Assembly (NCBI GenBank): GCA_016710985.1
Contig: JADJTX010000016.1
Span: 67,872-131,871 of the forward strand
Reading direction: 5' to 3'
DNA from: Ignavibacteria bacterium
GTDB taxonomy: Bacteria; Bacteroidota; Ignavibacteria; Tepidaquicellales; Tepidaquicellaceae
Length of the DNA stretch: 64,000 bases
Below are positions 1 through 9,963 of the stretch, one piece after another. The notes beneath the pieces were generated by a model. That model was not told where the DNA came from. It saw only the letters and a program-made list of their open reading frames with translations, and did not search any database. Each line of letters starts with the position of its first letter. The stretch's first letter is position 1. The position numbers and the translations under genes were made by a program.

Positions 1-104
1 GATAGTTTGATTTCGGTTTGTTTTCAAAGGAAATTCAAAGAAATTCTCAGGACACGAAATGCGATTTGTGGAAACCAGCGGATTTGGAATTTCGGAATTG
101 GATT

Positions 105-545
105 TTGCTGATTAAGTCTCAAAAGCTTTTACCACTGAGGCACAGAGAACACAAAGGTACACAGAGATTATAACCGGTTTATTATTACTAATCTGAAGTT
201 AGGCACTTTGTCATTCTGAACGAACGGAGCGCCCGCCTGATTGATAAACAGTTGATTTATACTTACAATCCGGCATGAAGCGGAGTGAAGTGAAGAATCC
301 AATAACTAAGATAGAATTGAAGTATTTGGATTTTTCGTCTGCTCAGAATGACAAAACATGTGTTCTGCGTAACTTGAGTTACCAATTAAAATATTAAAAA
401 TTACTTAATCTAAAATAAATAAAATTAAATTCACTAAAGACTTTCTGTGAACTCTGTGTACTCTGGAGTCTCAGTGGTGAATTTTAGTTTTGAGACAGAT
501 ATAGCTACAGGATTCCAAATCTGAGATCCCAAATTCCAAATTTGT
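105..545. repeat. Nested inverted-repeat island
   Basis: This spacer holds three inverted repeats, one inside another. The inner pair is a CATTCTGA-type arm near 208-240 and its complement near 325-356. The middle pair is a nine-base tandem (CACTGAGG/CACAGAGAA-like) at about 130-170 facing its complement at about 440-482. The outer arms include TCTCAAAA near 116-123 and TTTTGAGA near 488-495, and the right end carries seven-base AATTCCA-type units at about 515-545. No gene is seen in 1-598. The two-fold layout suggests one folded element or successive insertions of repeats into repeats. Confidence 0.7.
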
Positions 546-598
546 ATATTCTTTAATTCAAATATTTACTTTATGTTAATGGCAAATCAAATTTCCTG

Positions 599-1968
599 AT
601 GCAGAAATTAAAACTCACTGAACTCGTACTAAGCTTCACGCCCTCTGAACTGAGAAGATTCGGAGACTTCATCTGCTCTCCTTTTACAATAAAAACAAAA
701 AGCTGATATTGATCTATGAGTATTTTGAAAATACAGTTGCATCTTCATCTGAGATATTATCCAAAGAAGAGCTCTGGAATTACATAAATCCCGGCGAGAA
801 GTTCAGTGACTCCGGAGTACGGTCTTACTTATCTGATTTTAAAAAGCTGCTTGAAAAATTTGTAATTGTCATTGAAGAAGAAAAGAATCTGATGAATCAG
901 AAGAATATACTGCTGAATTCGTATGCTGAAAGAAATTCACACAAAAATTTTGAAGTGCTGTCGAAAGAAATGGAAAGAATACTGGCAAATGACTTCACAA
1001 AAATTTTGATCATCATCTGCATAAAATAATTTTGAAAGGACTTTGATCTTTAACGAAGGAAAAAATGTGGAAGTCAATCTCGATGAGATATATTACCGGC
1101 TGTCTGATTCGATCGATTATTATTTTCTTTCTTCAAAGCTGGATCTGATCAATTCTTTTCTCAGCAGAAAATATCACGTACTGGGCGGTTTTAAGCTAAA
1201 CTTAAAATTCACTGATGAGATCATTTCTTACATTGATAAGAAAATCTGAGCGAAATAAAGAAAACAATCCTTTCATCTACAGCGAATATCTGATATTTAA
1301 GATGATGACTGCTGATAATAATGATAAGTATTTTCCGATCTTTCAGTCTTTTGTGTTAAAGAACATCTAGAAGTATGATCAGCAGTCGCTTGAACAGGTT
1401 TACTTTTCAATGATAAATTTCGGGTTCAATAAAGTTGCCATGGGTGAAAGCGAATACCTTAATAAGCTGTTCGGTATTTACAGGTCTTTTTGAGATAAAA
1501 GGATTCTATTCAGACATGGAAAATTTTCAGGACATAGATTTCATCAGCATTGTAATTGCATCACTACGTCTGAATAAGATCAGCTGGGTGGAAAGCTTTG
1601 TCGGAAAATATAAGTCGAAACTGATCAATGAATTTAAGAAAGATACGGTCAATCTCATTAAAGCTTTGATCAGCTTTGAGAAAAAAGAATATGACTCAGC
1701 CATAGAATTCCTTAATAAGGTGAATTATCAGAATTCATATTATTACTTAAAATCCAAAGAGACACTCATGCAGGTTTACTTTGAACAACAGGAATATGAA
1801 GCTCTTCAGTCGCTGATAGACTCGACAAGACATTACCTAAACAGAAGGCGTGATGTATTATCTATTCATTATGAACGATATATGATGTTCCTAAAATATC
1901 TCGGAATGCTTCTGAAGTCTGTATACACGGATAAGAGTAATCTGATCATTTTAAAAAAAAGAGCTTAA
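599..1968 (+). pseudogene. Decayed gene of a lineage-typical paralog family (SPF/YFN type)
   Basis: An ATG at 599 opens a frame whose N-terminal style (FTPSELRRFGDF, then SPF) matches a paralogous family I recall from Ignavibacteria, in which an SPYFN-like motif is followed by K-rich and helical sequence. The frame is lost near 684, continues from 709, shifts again near 1014-1043, contains an in-frame TAG near 1368, and shifts once more near 1490. The last part (to 1968) is helical and TPR-like. At least three of the shifts are explained by one missing base in a T run. Function is unknown. It may be a true pseudogene because of the internal stop, but some shifts could be consensus errors. Confidence 0.6.
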
Positions 1969-2018
1969 GAAAATATTAATGTCATCGCGAGGAATGGCTG
2001 ATGGAGAAAACGGAAGAG

Positions 2019-2123
2019 ATAGTTGATAATTGATAATTGATAATTGATAGTTGATGGTTGATAATTGATAATTGATAATTGATAATTGATAATTGATAAT
2101 TGATAATTGATAGTTGATAATTG
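2019..2123. repeat. Seven-base tandem repeat (ATAATTG)n
   Basis: About 15 copies of a seven-base unit, mostly ATAATTG with ATAGTTG and ATGGTTG variants, run head to tail between the decayed gene and dnaE. A second short heptamer run with unit TTAATTC follows at about 2200-2222, ending just before the TTG start of dnaE. The period of 7 is not a multiple of 3 and no coding use is apparent here. It belongs to the same repeat style as runs elsewhere in the window. Confidence 0.9.
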
Positions 2124-2224
2124 AAACAAGGCAATTGCTTTCAAAGGAAGATAAATGAATATAATTTCCTCAATTATTTTTTTAACTTAAGAGCAAACCA
2201 TTAATTCTTAATTCTTAATTAAAA

Positions 2225-5200
2225 TTGTCAGAGTACATTCACCTGCATAGTCATTCCCATTATTCACTGCTTGATGCTATATCCACTATCAACGGGCTGG
2301 TGGATGCTGCTGTGGAGAATAAGATGAAGGCGGTAGCGCTCACGGATCACGGCGTTATGTACGGAGTAATGGATTTTTATAAGAAGGCAAAGTCTAGGGG
2401 AATAAAACCTGTTATCGGATGCGAAGTTTATGTCGCGCAGTCAGGTTCACGTTTTGATAAAGGAAAAAAATTCGTAAAGGCGGTTGAAGATATAGAAGAT
2501 CAGAATCTGGAAAACTCGGACGGACTTACTTCTACCAATATTAACTACGCTCACTTAATTTTACTTGCAAAGGATGAAGCCGGCTACAAAAATCTCATCA
2601 AGCTGACTTCCATTGGACATACAGAAGGATACTATTATAAGCCACGGATTGATATAGAGGTTCTCAGCAAATACAGCGAAGGACTTGTTGCAACTTCAGC
2701 ATGCGCCGGCGGAGTGATCTCGTGTTACATTACAAGAAATGACATGGCTACTGCGGAGAAGATGACTGGAGTCTATAAAGATATTTTCGGTGAAGACTTT
2801 TATCTCGAGATTCAGGATCATGATATTCCTGCCGAGAAAAAAGTAATGGAAGCCATGCCTAAGCTAGCTAAGAAATTCGGACTGAAGCTGATAGCGACTA
2901 ATGATGTTCATTACATAAAACGGGAACATGCTATAGCATAATATCTATCTTAACATCAGCGCGAAGCAGTCGCAAAGTCAATCCGAACTACGGGCAAACT
3001 GACGTTATAAATAATCTCCGGTACGGAACAGATCAGATCTATTTTAAGTCTGCAGGCGAGATGTGCGAGCTTTTCAAAGATTATCCGGAGGCTATAAGAT
3101 CAACTATTGAAGTCACTGAAAAATGCAATCTCGAACTCGACACTGACCAATTTCATGCCGAATTACAAAATACCGGATGAAGAGAAAAAAATAATAACTT
3201 TTGATGATTACCTTGAAAAGCTTTCCATAGAAGGTCTTAAAAACAAATTTGAGAATGTAACCAAGGAAGCTGAGGACAGACTTAACTTTGAACTTGATGT
3301 GATAAGGCGTATGAATTTCTCCGGATACTTTCTTATAGTTCAGGATTTTATTAATTATGCTAAGAGTAAAGGAATTCTTGTCGGTCCGGGAAGGGGAAGC
3401 GCTGCGGGAAGTCTTGTATGCTTCTGTATTGGAATAACAAATGTAAACCCGCTTGACTATGACCTGCTGTTTGAAAGATTTTTAAATCCTGAAAGAATTT
3501 CCATGCCGGACATAGACATTGATTTTCAGGATGACAGGAGAGATGAGGTCATTCAATATGCAAAGGAAAAGTACGGTGAGAGTTCGGTCGCGCAGATCGT
3601 CACATTCAACAAGCTCGCGCCGCGCGGGGTTTTGAAGGATGTCGGAAGAGTTTTGAATTTTCCCTTTCAGGAAATCAACGATCTGACCAAGACCATTCCC
3701 ATTATTTTCGGAAAAGTGAAGAAGCTTGAAGAATGCATGAAAGAAGAACCGGACTTTAAGAAATATTTTGAGACCGGCGATACTTTTCAAAAAGAAGAGA
3801 AGAAAAATTATTTGAATACTGTACCGTTCTCGAAAATCTGAATAAGAATTCTTCAATACATGCATCCGGACTTGTCATAGCTCCGGGAAACGTAACAGAT
3901 TATGTACCGCTTTCAAAAGTAACTGGTGAAGACAATGTCTTCTGCACGCAGTTTGACATGAATCAGCTTGAAGATGCAGGTCTGATCAAAATAGATTTTC
4001 TCGGTTTAAAAGAGCTGAAGGTTTTGGGGAGAGCTCTTGCTCTGATCAACAAAAAGTATAAGACCAGCCTTACGACAGACGATATTCCGCTTGATGATCC
4101 AAAAACATACGAGCTGTTTTCATCAGGCTCAACGATCGGGATTTTTCAGTTTTCAAAAAGCAAGATGCGGGAATCTCTTGCCAAGCTGAAGCCGAAGAAC
4201 ATTAATGACCTGGCTGCAATGAATGCTTTACCGTCCGGGACCGATGAAACTCATTCCGGATTTCATAGATATGAGAAACGGTAAAAAGCCCATCACATAC
4301 GTTCATCCGAAAATGGAGAAAACACTAAAGGAAACTTACGGTGTAATAGTTTATCAGGAACAGGTGATGCAGATCGCAAGGGACGTTGCGGGATTTTCAC
4401 TTGCAGAAGCTGATAACATGAGAAAAGCCATGGGAAAGAAGAATAAGGAAACGATGAACAAGGTAAAAGAAAAATTTATTTCAGGCGCGGTAAAGAATGA
4501 AGTTTCAAAGAAAGTTGCAACAGAAATATTCAGTTTGATCCTTGATTTTGCCGACTACGGATTTAATAAATCGCACGGAGTTGCATATTCGATCCTGGCA
4601 TTTTATACTGCTTATCTTAAGACCCATTACCCTCTTGAGTTTCTGACTGTTTCAATGGCGTGCAGAAAAGATGATGAAGTCGAATTACAGCAGCTGGCAA
4701 ACGAGTGCCGCAAGATGAAGATAAAATTGCGTCCGCCTGATGTGAATGAAAGTGAAATGGATTTCGCGATACGGTATTTTAACGAAGAAGATAAAGTGGG
4801 AGAAATTCTTTACGGGCTGAGCGCAATCAAAAATGTAGGTGAAAAGGCAGCTCTGAATATTATCAGCGAAAGAAATGAGAACGGTAAATACACAGGGTTC
4901 ATTGATTTTTTAAAGCGGGTTGATCTGAGACTGGTAAATAAAAAATGCGTGGAGAATTTGATTTTCTCCGGAGCTTTTGATACAATTGAACCCAACAGGA
5001 ATAAATTATTCCTCAATCTTGAGCGCTCGACAATGTATGCTTCAAGATACGCTACAAGCCAGGAGGTAAAAGGTCAGGAAGGTTTATTTGGTGACAGCGG
5101 TAATTCAAAAGTAGTAAATCAGGATTATATTATTCAGGACTATGAGGAGTTTCCTGAAACGGAAAAATATAACAGAGAAAAAGCGGCAATTGGTTTTTAC

Positions 5201-5791
5201 ATAACCGGTCATCCTCTTGCAAAATATGAAAAGGATATTGAGGGCTTCATTGACCTGACTTTCGGCGAAGATCCCGGAGAGCTTGATTTCAAACGCCTTA
5301 AAACTGTTACAATGTGCGGCGTAATAAATGATTCACAGGTAAAATTATCGAAGAAAGGAAATAAGTTTGTAGTATTTAATCTCGTTGATTTTTATGGTTC
5401 GGGAGAGTGCGTTGCATTCGGAAAGTTATATGAAACAAAGGCTCACTTATTCAGCAATGATAATCTTGTAATAGTGCGGGGAACACCTGACGAGAACGGT
5501 GATAAGATAAAATTACTGGTAAATGAAATTTACAGCATAGATGCATTCCTGGAATTGTTTACAAGGAATCTGACAATTTATCTCAATGAGAAGAAAACAG
5601 ATGTTTCGGATCTGTATCTTATAAAAAAAACTGTCGAAAACAATCCCGGAACATCAAACTTGTTTTTCAGCGTTATGAATACCACTCACTCAAAAGCATA
5701 TGTTTCGAAAGAATACAAAATAAAGGCAACAAAGGAATTAATTTCAAACTTGAAAAATATAGTTGGAGAAAATAACTTAAAGCTAAATTAA
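2225..5791 (+). CDS. dnaE: DNA polymerase III alpha subunit, frame-shifted
   Basis: This is the replicative polymerase catalytic subunit. From a TTG start it shows the N-terminal PHP domain (HLHSHSHYSLLDA at residues 6-18), the palm with the GPGRGSAAGS loop near 3390-3415, the acidic catalytic segment PDIDIDFQDDRR near 3508, the fingers motif YRPGPMKLIPDF near 4228, and a C-terminal OB-fold and tail domain. The frame changes near 2936, 2977, 3155, 3785 and 4229. Four of these are restored by adding one dinucleotide to a collapsed CA, AG, AT or TA pair, the fifth by one T or A. From 4223 to 5791 the frame is clean. Because dnaE is essential, consensus error is more likely than real loss, unless another dnaE copy exists. 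Confidence 0.93.
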
Positions 5792-5834
5792 ATCATTCAT
5801 AAATTTCATTATATAAAGAAAGGAATAAAATAAA

Positions 5835-6170
5835 ATGCCAACAGTCGAAATAACAGACGCTAACTTCGAAGAAGAAGTAATAAAATCAGACATCCCGGTA
5901 CTCATAGATTTCTGGGCAGTATGGTGCGGACCGTGCAAAGCAATTGCTCCTGTAGTAGAGGAGATCGCAACGGAATACAGCGGAAAAGTCAAAGTCGGTA
6001 AACTGGATATTGATAATAACCAGGCAGTCTCGGTAAAATACGGAATCCGAAGCATCCCGACATTATTGATCTTCAAGGAAGGAAAGATAGTCGACCAGAT
6101 AGTCGGAGCTGTTCCAAAATCGCAGATCATTGCTAAGCTTGATCCGCATGTAAAAGAAACAGTCAGCTAA
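5835..6170 (+). CDS. trxA: Thioredoxin
   Basis: A 111-residue single-domain thioredoxin reduces disulfides in cytoplasmic proteins and is itself recharged by thioredoxin reductase. The active site WCGPCK lies near residues 30-35, preceded by the FWAVW strand and followed by the cis-proline segment RSIPTLLIF. The length is normal for the family. A purine-rich AGAAAGGA ribosome binding site sits about 11 bases before the ATG. It follows dnaE by 43 bases and ends at a clear intrinsic terminator, so it may be transcribed with dnaE or from its own promoter. Confidence 0.97.
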   Translation: MPTVEITDANFEEEVIKSDIPVLIDFWAVWCGPCKAIAPVVEEIATEYSGKVKVGKLDIDNNQAVSVKYGIRSIPTLLIFKEGKIVDQIVGAVPKSQIIAKLDPHVKETVS

Positions 6171-6245
6171 GAAAATTAGTCAGCTTTTTTGGCAATCGTA
6201 CATGAATATTTAATAGTCATTCAGAATTGCAATTATATTTTATTT

Positions 6246-6281
6246 CAGGTCAAAGACATTCTTTGACCTGATTATTTTTTT
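6246..6281 (+). terminator. Intrinsic terminator after trxA
   Basis: A perfect ten-base-pair stem (CAGGTCAAAG at 6246-6255 and CTTTGACCTG at 6261-6270) with a five-base loop is followed by a T-rich tract. It closes the dnaE-trxA unit. Confidence 0.9.
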
Positions 6282-6296
6282 AATAATTTGTGTCCT

Positions 6297-7013
6297 ATGG
6301 ATTTTCTAAAAAGAACCACAATAAAATTTTCCATCCTGATCCTGATCTCAATTAGTCTTTATTCCTGCGGAAAAGAAAGCAAGAATGAATCCCAAAACAG
6401 CAAGACAGGTTCACAAACCACAGAAACGGAAAAATCTGAGACAAGCAAAAAGGAAACCGGTTTATCCAGTGATTTTATTATCAGCTATGATCTTGAAGGT
6501 AAGCTGAAGGGTAAAATGGAAATTTTCAGAAGCGGAGAAAAGCTAAAGCAGTACATGAACACTGAGATCATGGGAGTGAAAAATACCAATACGGTTTACA
6601 TAATTGATAATAATGTATACAGTGTAATTGATCTTGAGGGAACTAAGATCGGTAACAAGACTGACCTTGCAAATTTTAACAAGCAAAAGAAAACCGGAGA
6701 GACAATAACTGATTTTAAAGAATTTGAGAAATTTCTCGAAGACAAAAAAATCACGGGAACCGAAAATATACTGGGACACAATTGTGATATTTATGATATT
6801 TCCGGCGGAGTCAGACTGTCAATTTATGATAAAAGGTATATTCTGAAAATTAATTCACCCGAGTTTACGGCTGTGGCAACTGCATTAAACACGAGTCCTT
6901 CATTTGCAAAGAATGAATTTGAATTGCCGGCAGATGTTGATTTTAACAGCATTGACATGAAAGGACTAAATAAGAAAAATCTGGATTCTCTTGTTAAAAA
7001 ATATAAACAGTAG
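6297..7013 (+). CDS. Putative lipoprotein of unknown function
   Basis: The protein of about 238 residues begins with a basic and hydrophobic signal and a lipobox ending LYSC near residue 24, so it is probably acylated and held in the outer or inner membrane. A low-complexity K/E/S/T linker follows (residues 27-60), then a soluble domain with the pattern FIISYDLEGKLKG and NILGHNCDIYDI. This resembles DUF4412-like lipoproteins that report on a chemically modified side chain, but I do not recognise a specific family. I take the ATG at 6297; an upstream TTG at 6288 would add only three residues. It lies alone between two terminators or convergent genes. Confidence 0.75.
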   Translation: MDFLKRTTIKFSILILISISLYSCGKESKNESQNSKTGSQTTETEKSETSKKETGLSSDFIISYDLEGKLKGKMEIFRSGEKLKQYMNTEIMGVKNTNTVYIIDNNVYSVIDLEGTKIGNKTDLANFNKQKKTGETITDFKEFEKFLEDKKITGTENILGHNCDIYDISGGVRLSIYDKRYILKINSPEFTAVATALNTSPSFAKNEFELPADVDFNSIDMKGLNKKNLDSLVKKYKQ

Positions 7014-7043
7014 CTACGGCAGGAAATGTTTTAAGACTGACAT

Positions 7044-7460
7044 TTATTCACCGATAATTTTCACCAAAATTCGCTTCTTTCTTTTACCGTCAAATTCCCC
7101 GTAGAAAATTTGTTCCCACGGACCAAAATCTAATTTGCCCTTTGTCACGGCTACAACAACTTCTCTTCCCATGATCGTTCTTTTCAAATGAGCGTCCGCA
7201 TTGTCTTCATAAGTATTATGCTTATATCTTGAGTGAGGTTTTTCCGGTGCAAGTCCTTCGAGCCAGAGTTCAAAGTCATTATGAAGTCCTGACTCATCAT
7301 CATTTATAAAAACGCTTGCAGTGATATGCATAGCATTGCAAAGGAGAAGTCCTTCCCCGATTCCGCTTTCAGCAAGACATTGCTCGATATCCGGAGTTAT
7401 GTTTATAAACTCCCGCCTGTTTTTAATGTCAAACCAAAGTTCTTTTTTGTAAGATTTCAT
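7044..7460 (-). CDS. YjbQ/UPF0047 family protein
   Basis: This 138-residue protein has the full pattern of the YjbQ (UPF0047) family: CNAMHITASVFINDDE near the middle, the HxxDfxxWL segment, and the C-terminal GREVVVAVTKGKLDFGPWEQIFYGEFDG. Family members form trimers, and some show weak thiamine-phosphate synthase activity; the physiological role is not settled. The conserved histidine and acidic residues are present. It is convergent with the lipoprotein gene and is followed upstream by a repeat element, so it is probably a single-gene unit. Confidence 0.92.
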   Translation of the reverse strand: MKSYKKELWFDIKNRREFINITPDIEQCLAESGIGEGLLLCNAMHITASVFINDDESGLHNDFELWLEGLAPEKPHSRYKHNTYEDNADAHLKRTIMGREVVVAVTKGKLDFGPWEQIFYGEFDGKRKKRILVKIIGE

Positions 7461-7473
7461 TAATTTTATCTGA

Positions 7474-7690
7474 TAAAGCTTCGTACACGATGATTTTTAG
7501 GGAACACGGATAACACTGATTTTGCGGATATTCGCTGATAGTTAATGCGAAATTAAAAAATCAAAATCTTAAAATTACAATAATAAGTTGGATTTATATT
7601 GTATTTTTTAAAACAAATAAAAAATCCGTTATTTTTCAGCTCAATCCGCGTTATCCGCGTTCAATTTTTCCGTGTACAAAGCTTATAAAG
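7474..7690. repeat. Long hairpin repeat with ACGCGGAT-type arms (copy 1)
   Basis: The arms AAAGCTTCGTACACG (7476-7490) and its relative near 7671-7684 are inverted. Inside them, GGATAACACTGATTTTGCGGATATTCGCTGAT (about 7507-7538) faces TCAGCTCAATCCGCGTTATCCGCGTTC (about 7637-7663). The centre is AT-rich. The whole spacer 7461-7736 between two minus-strand genes is taken up by it. A related copy lies at about 48681-48862. Confidence 0.75.
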
Positions 7691-7736
7691 TTACAACCAT
7701 CCGGATCAAAATATTTTGAGGTCAGGACAAAGCCGG

Positions 7737-8783
7737 TTAATTAAACATGTTTTTATACTTATACATAATAGGAACGCCTTCATAAAAATTTTTCAGCTCA
7801 GCATCAGATAGTTTTTTCTTTGATGCAATATCCGGCTTGTAAAAATTTTGCCAGGGGTCAATGGCAACATAAATGTTTCCTTCGTCATCAAATGTAATGG
7901 ATTCCGGCGCTATACCGACTATCATGTCGATTTCCTTATGAAATGGAATTGGAAGGCTCATTTCCATTATCTCACTTTTATTAACTGTAAAATCTTCATT
8001 GAATTTTATATAGAACATGCTTCTTCTGTTTCTGTCAATTCCGTAAATAGTATGATCATCTGTTGCGTACAATCCGCAGATTGTGCTTATCTTCAGGTCC
8101 CGGGTTCCGATAGTTTTCACTTCGTTTGTTTTTCTGTTCGCGATATAGAGAATAGTGCTGTCAGAAAATTCCGTTCCGTTAACCTGATAATTTTCCAGTC
8201 CAAGGAAAAAATAATTGTCCGTAGCAGCAAATCCTTCAAAACCGATGTTATCAAATGTGTGCCGGTAAACTTCTTCAGGCAGGTTGAGTCTTTTGATTGT
8301 AAGAATGGAATCGAAAGTGAGTATATCTTTGTTGAATGTAATTTCATATATGCCTTCTTTCTTTCTGTAGATCTGCGGATCCAGAGAGCTGTATTCATGA
8401 CCTTCTATGGACAATAAGATCTTGTTGTTCAGTTTGTCGAAAGTTATGTCTTCCATATCCTTCTTCTTGAACTTTTGGAACAAAGACTTTACTTCTTCAG
8501 AAAATGCTATTTCGTTGATCTCAAGATCAGGCGGGTCAATTCTTTCATCTATTGTCAACCTGTTTATTTTTCCTATGTCATCGGCGGAAATAAATACTTT
8601 CTTTCCATCGCTTTCTCCGACGTAACACAATCCTGATGTCTGATCTGTTCGGCTTCCGGTTTGTCCTTTCATCCAGATAGGATAATTATCAATCGGCTGA
8701 ATGCCGTCCGGATGTGCGAAATATAAATTAACAAATACGATTATTACAATTAAAGGCAGGAAAACCCTGATTACGTGTCTCAT
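7737..8783 (-). CDS. Secreted beta-propeller, phytase-like esterase fold
   Basis: The 348-residue protein starts with an uncleaved or cleavable hydrophobic segment (residues 4-23), so it is exported or membrane-anchored. The rest is strand-rich with repeated aspartate/glycine turns, such as FEGFAATDNYFFLGLEN and PESITFDDEGNIYVAID, typical of six-bladed propellers of the phytase-like esterase or SMP-30 type. No catalytic set can be assigned with certainty. It stands alone, flanked by the hairpin repeat downstream and tRNA-Arg upstream. Alternative readings are a sugar-lactone hydrolase or a non-enzymatic binding propeller. Confidence 0.6.
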   Translation of the reverse strand: MRHVIRVFLPLIVIIVFVNLYFAHPDGIQPIDNYPIWMKGQTGSRTDQTSGLCYVGESDGKKVFISADDIGKINRLTIDERIDPPDLEINEIAFSEEVKSLFQKFKKKDMEDITFDKLNNKILLSIEGHEYSSLDPQIYRKKEGIYEITFNKDILTFDSILTIKRLNLPEEVYRHTFDNIGFEGFAATDNYFFLGLENYQVNGTEFSDSTILYIANRKTNEVKTIGTRDLKISTICGLYATDDHTIYGIDRNRRSMFYIKFNEDFTVNKSEIMEMSLPIPFHKEIDMIVGIAPESITFDDEGNIYVAIDPWQNFYKPDIASKKKLSDAELKNFYEGVPIMYKYKNMFN

Positions 8784-9030
8784 TTTTTATCTGAAATTCT
8801 TTTGTATTAACTCATTAAAATAATAATCGTTCCTTTCAGTTAAAATCAATAAAAATTTTGAATTTGGAATTTAGGATGCGGTTTTATAAACTCTTATAAT
8901 TACTAATTATTTAATTCCTAACTGAAGTTACTCAAAACAGGAAAATTATGGAAAGATTTGTTTTTCTGTTGCGTATTTCTTGCGAAATAAATTTGAAAAT
9001 GTGCAACTATTATATTTATAGATTACTTAG

Positions 9031-9102
9031 TACCCCGTAGAAGATTCGAACTTCTAAAGACAGATTCGTAGTCTGTTGGTTTATCCATTAGCCTAACGGG
9101 GC
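9031..9102 (-). tRNA. tRNA-Arg(ACG)
   Basis: The minus strand folds as a full cloverleaf of 72 nt: acceptor GCCCCGT pairs with ACGGGGT (one G-U), the anticodon stem ACAGA/TCTGT holds a loop with anticodon ACG, and the T arm is GAAG-TTCGAAT-CTTC. The CCA end is not encoded. A34 would be deaminated to inosine by TadA to read CGU, CGC and CGA. Confidence 0.95.
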
Positions 9103-9260
9103 AAAATCAGTTGCAATTTAAAAGTTACAAGTTAAAAGTTAAAGGTGAAACACTTTGCAAAGCGTTACATAAAATTGTAGATGTTAATTCAGAATTATTA
9201 AATTTATTTTTCCTTTTATTATGCAGATATTATTTTTAAAAATTAACTCTTTACATAATT

Positions 9261-9905
9261 TTGATTACAAAGGAACAGTTCATCAGGACTGAAAAGACAG
9301 CAAGATATTATATCAGCAATCCGGAAATTGATATTTTACATTCAGTTTATTTTGTCTTGCACGGTTATGCTCAGCTAGCAAAAGATTTCATTAATGAATT
9401 TGATTTTCTTAAAGATGAAAATACTTTGATAGTTGCTCCGGAAGGTCTGTCCAAATTTTATTTTAAAAACCATATCGGAGCGTCATGGATGACAAAGGAA
9501 GACCGGTTAAATGAGATCAATGACTATACTAATTATCTGGATAAAATCTATTGTGAGCTTAACAGCAGATGTGATCTGTCACAGTCAAAAGTTAATCTAC
9601 TCGGTTTTTCTCAGGGAGTTCATACTGCAGTCAGATGGTTCATTAAAAGCCACTATCATTTTAATACTTTATTACTTTGCTCATCGGACTTTCCTAAGGA
9701 TGCCGAATTTAATATCTTAAGTGAAAAATTAAAGAAATCAAAATTATACTTTCTTTACGGCAAAAATGATAATATAATTTCTTTGAAGACATTTGAAGAC
9801 AACTTGAACTTACTAAAAACAAATAATATCAATTTTGAAGAAGTGCCTTTCAATGGCAGACATGAGATTCATAAAGACTCATTGAACAAAATTTTTAACA
9901 AATAA
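9261..9905 (+). CDS. Alpha/beta hydrolase (phospholipase/carboxylesterase type)
   Basis: A 214-residue cytoplasmic hydrolase of the COG0400 kind. The nucleophile elbow GFSQG lies near residues 115-119, the acid is probably the Asp of YGKNDNIIS, and the base is the His of GRHEIH near the C-terminus; the oxyanion segment is FVLHGYAQLAK. The start codon is TTG at 9261; no better upstream start is visible. The substrate is unknown, most likely a carboxylic ester or acyl-thioester. The gene is convergent with rpoD and the two share a terminator. Confidence 0.85.
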   Translation: MITKEQFIRTEKTARYYISNPEIDILHSVYFVLHGYAQLAKDFINEFDFLKDENTLIVAPEGLSKFYFKNHIGASWMTKEDRLNEINDYTNYLDKIYCELNSRCDLSQSKVNLLGFSQGVHTAVRWFIKSHYHFNTLLLCSSDFPKDAEFNILSEKLKKSKLYFLYGKNDNIISLKTFEDNLNLLKTNNINFEEVPFNGRHEIHKDSLNKIFNK

Positions 9906-9908
9906 AAA

Positions 9909-9945
9909 AACCATTCTAATGTTTTCTATTAGAATGGTTATCTTT
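9909..9945. terminator. Bidirectional terminator
   Basis: A perfect 12-base-pair stem (AACCATTCTAAT at 9909-9920 and ATTAGAATGGTT at 9928-9939) with a seven-base loop lies between the convergent hydrolase and rpoD genes. It has an A tract on one side and a T-rich stretch on the other, so it can end transcripts from both directions. Confidence 0.9.
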
Positions 9946-9963
9946 ATATTTTAAATCAAAAGC

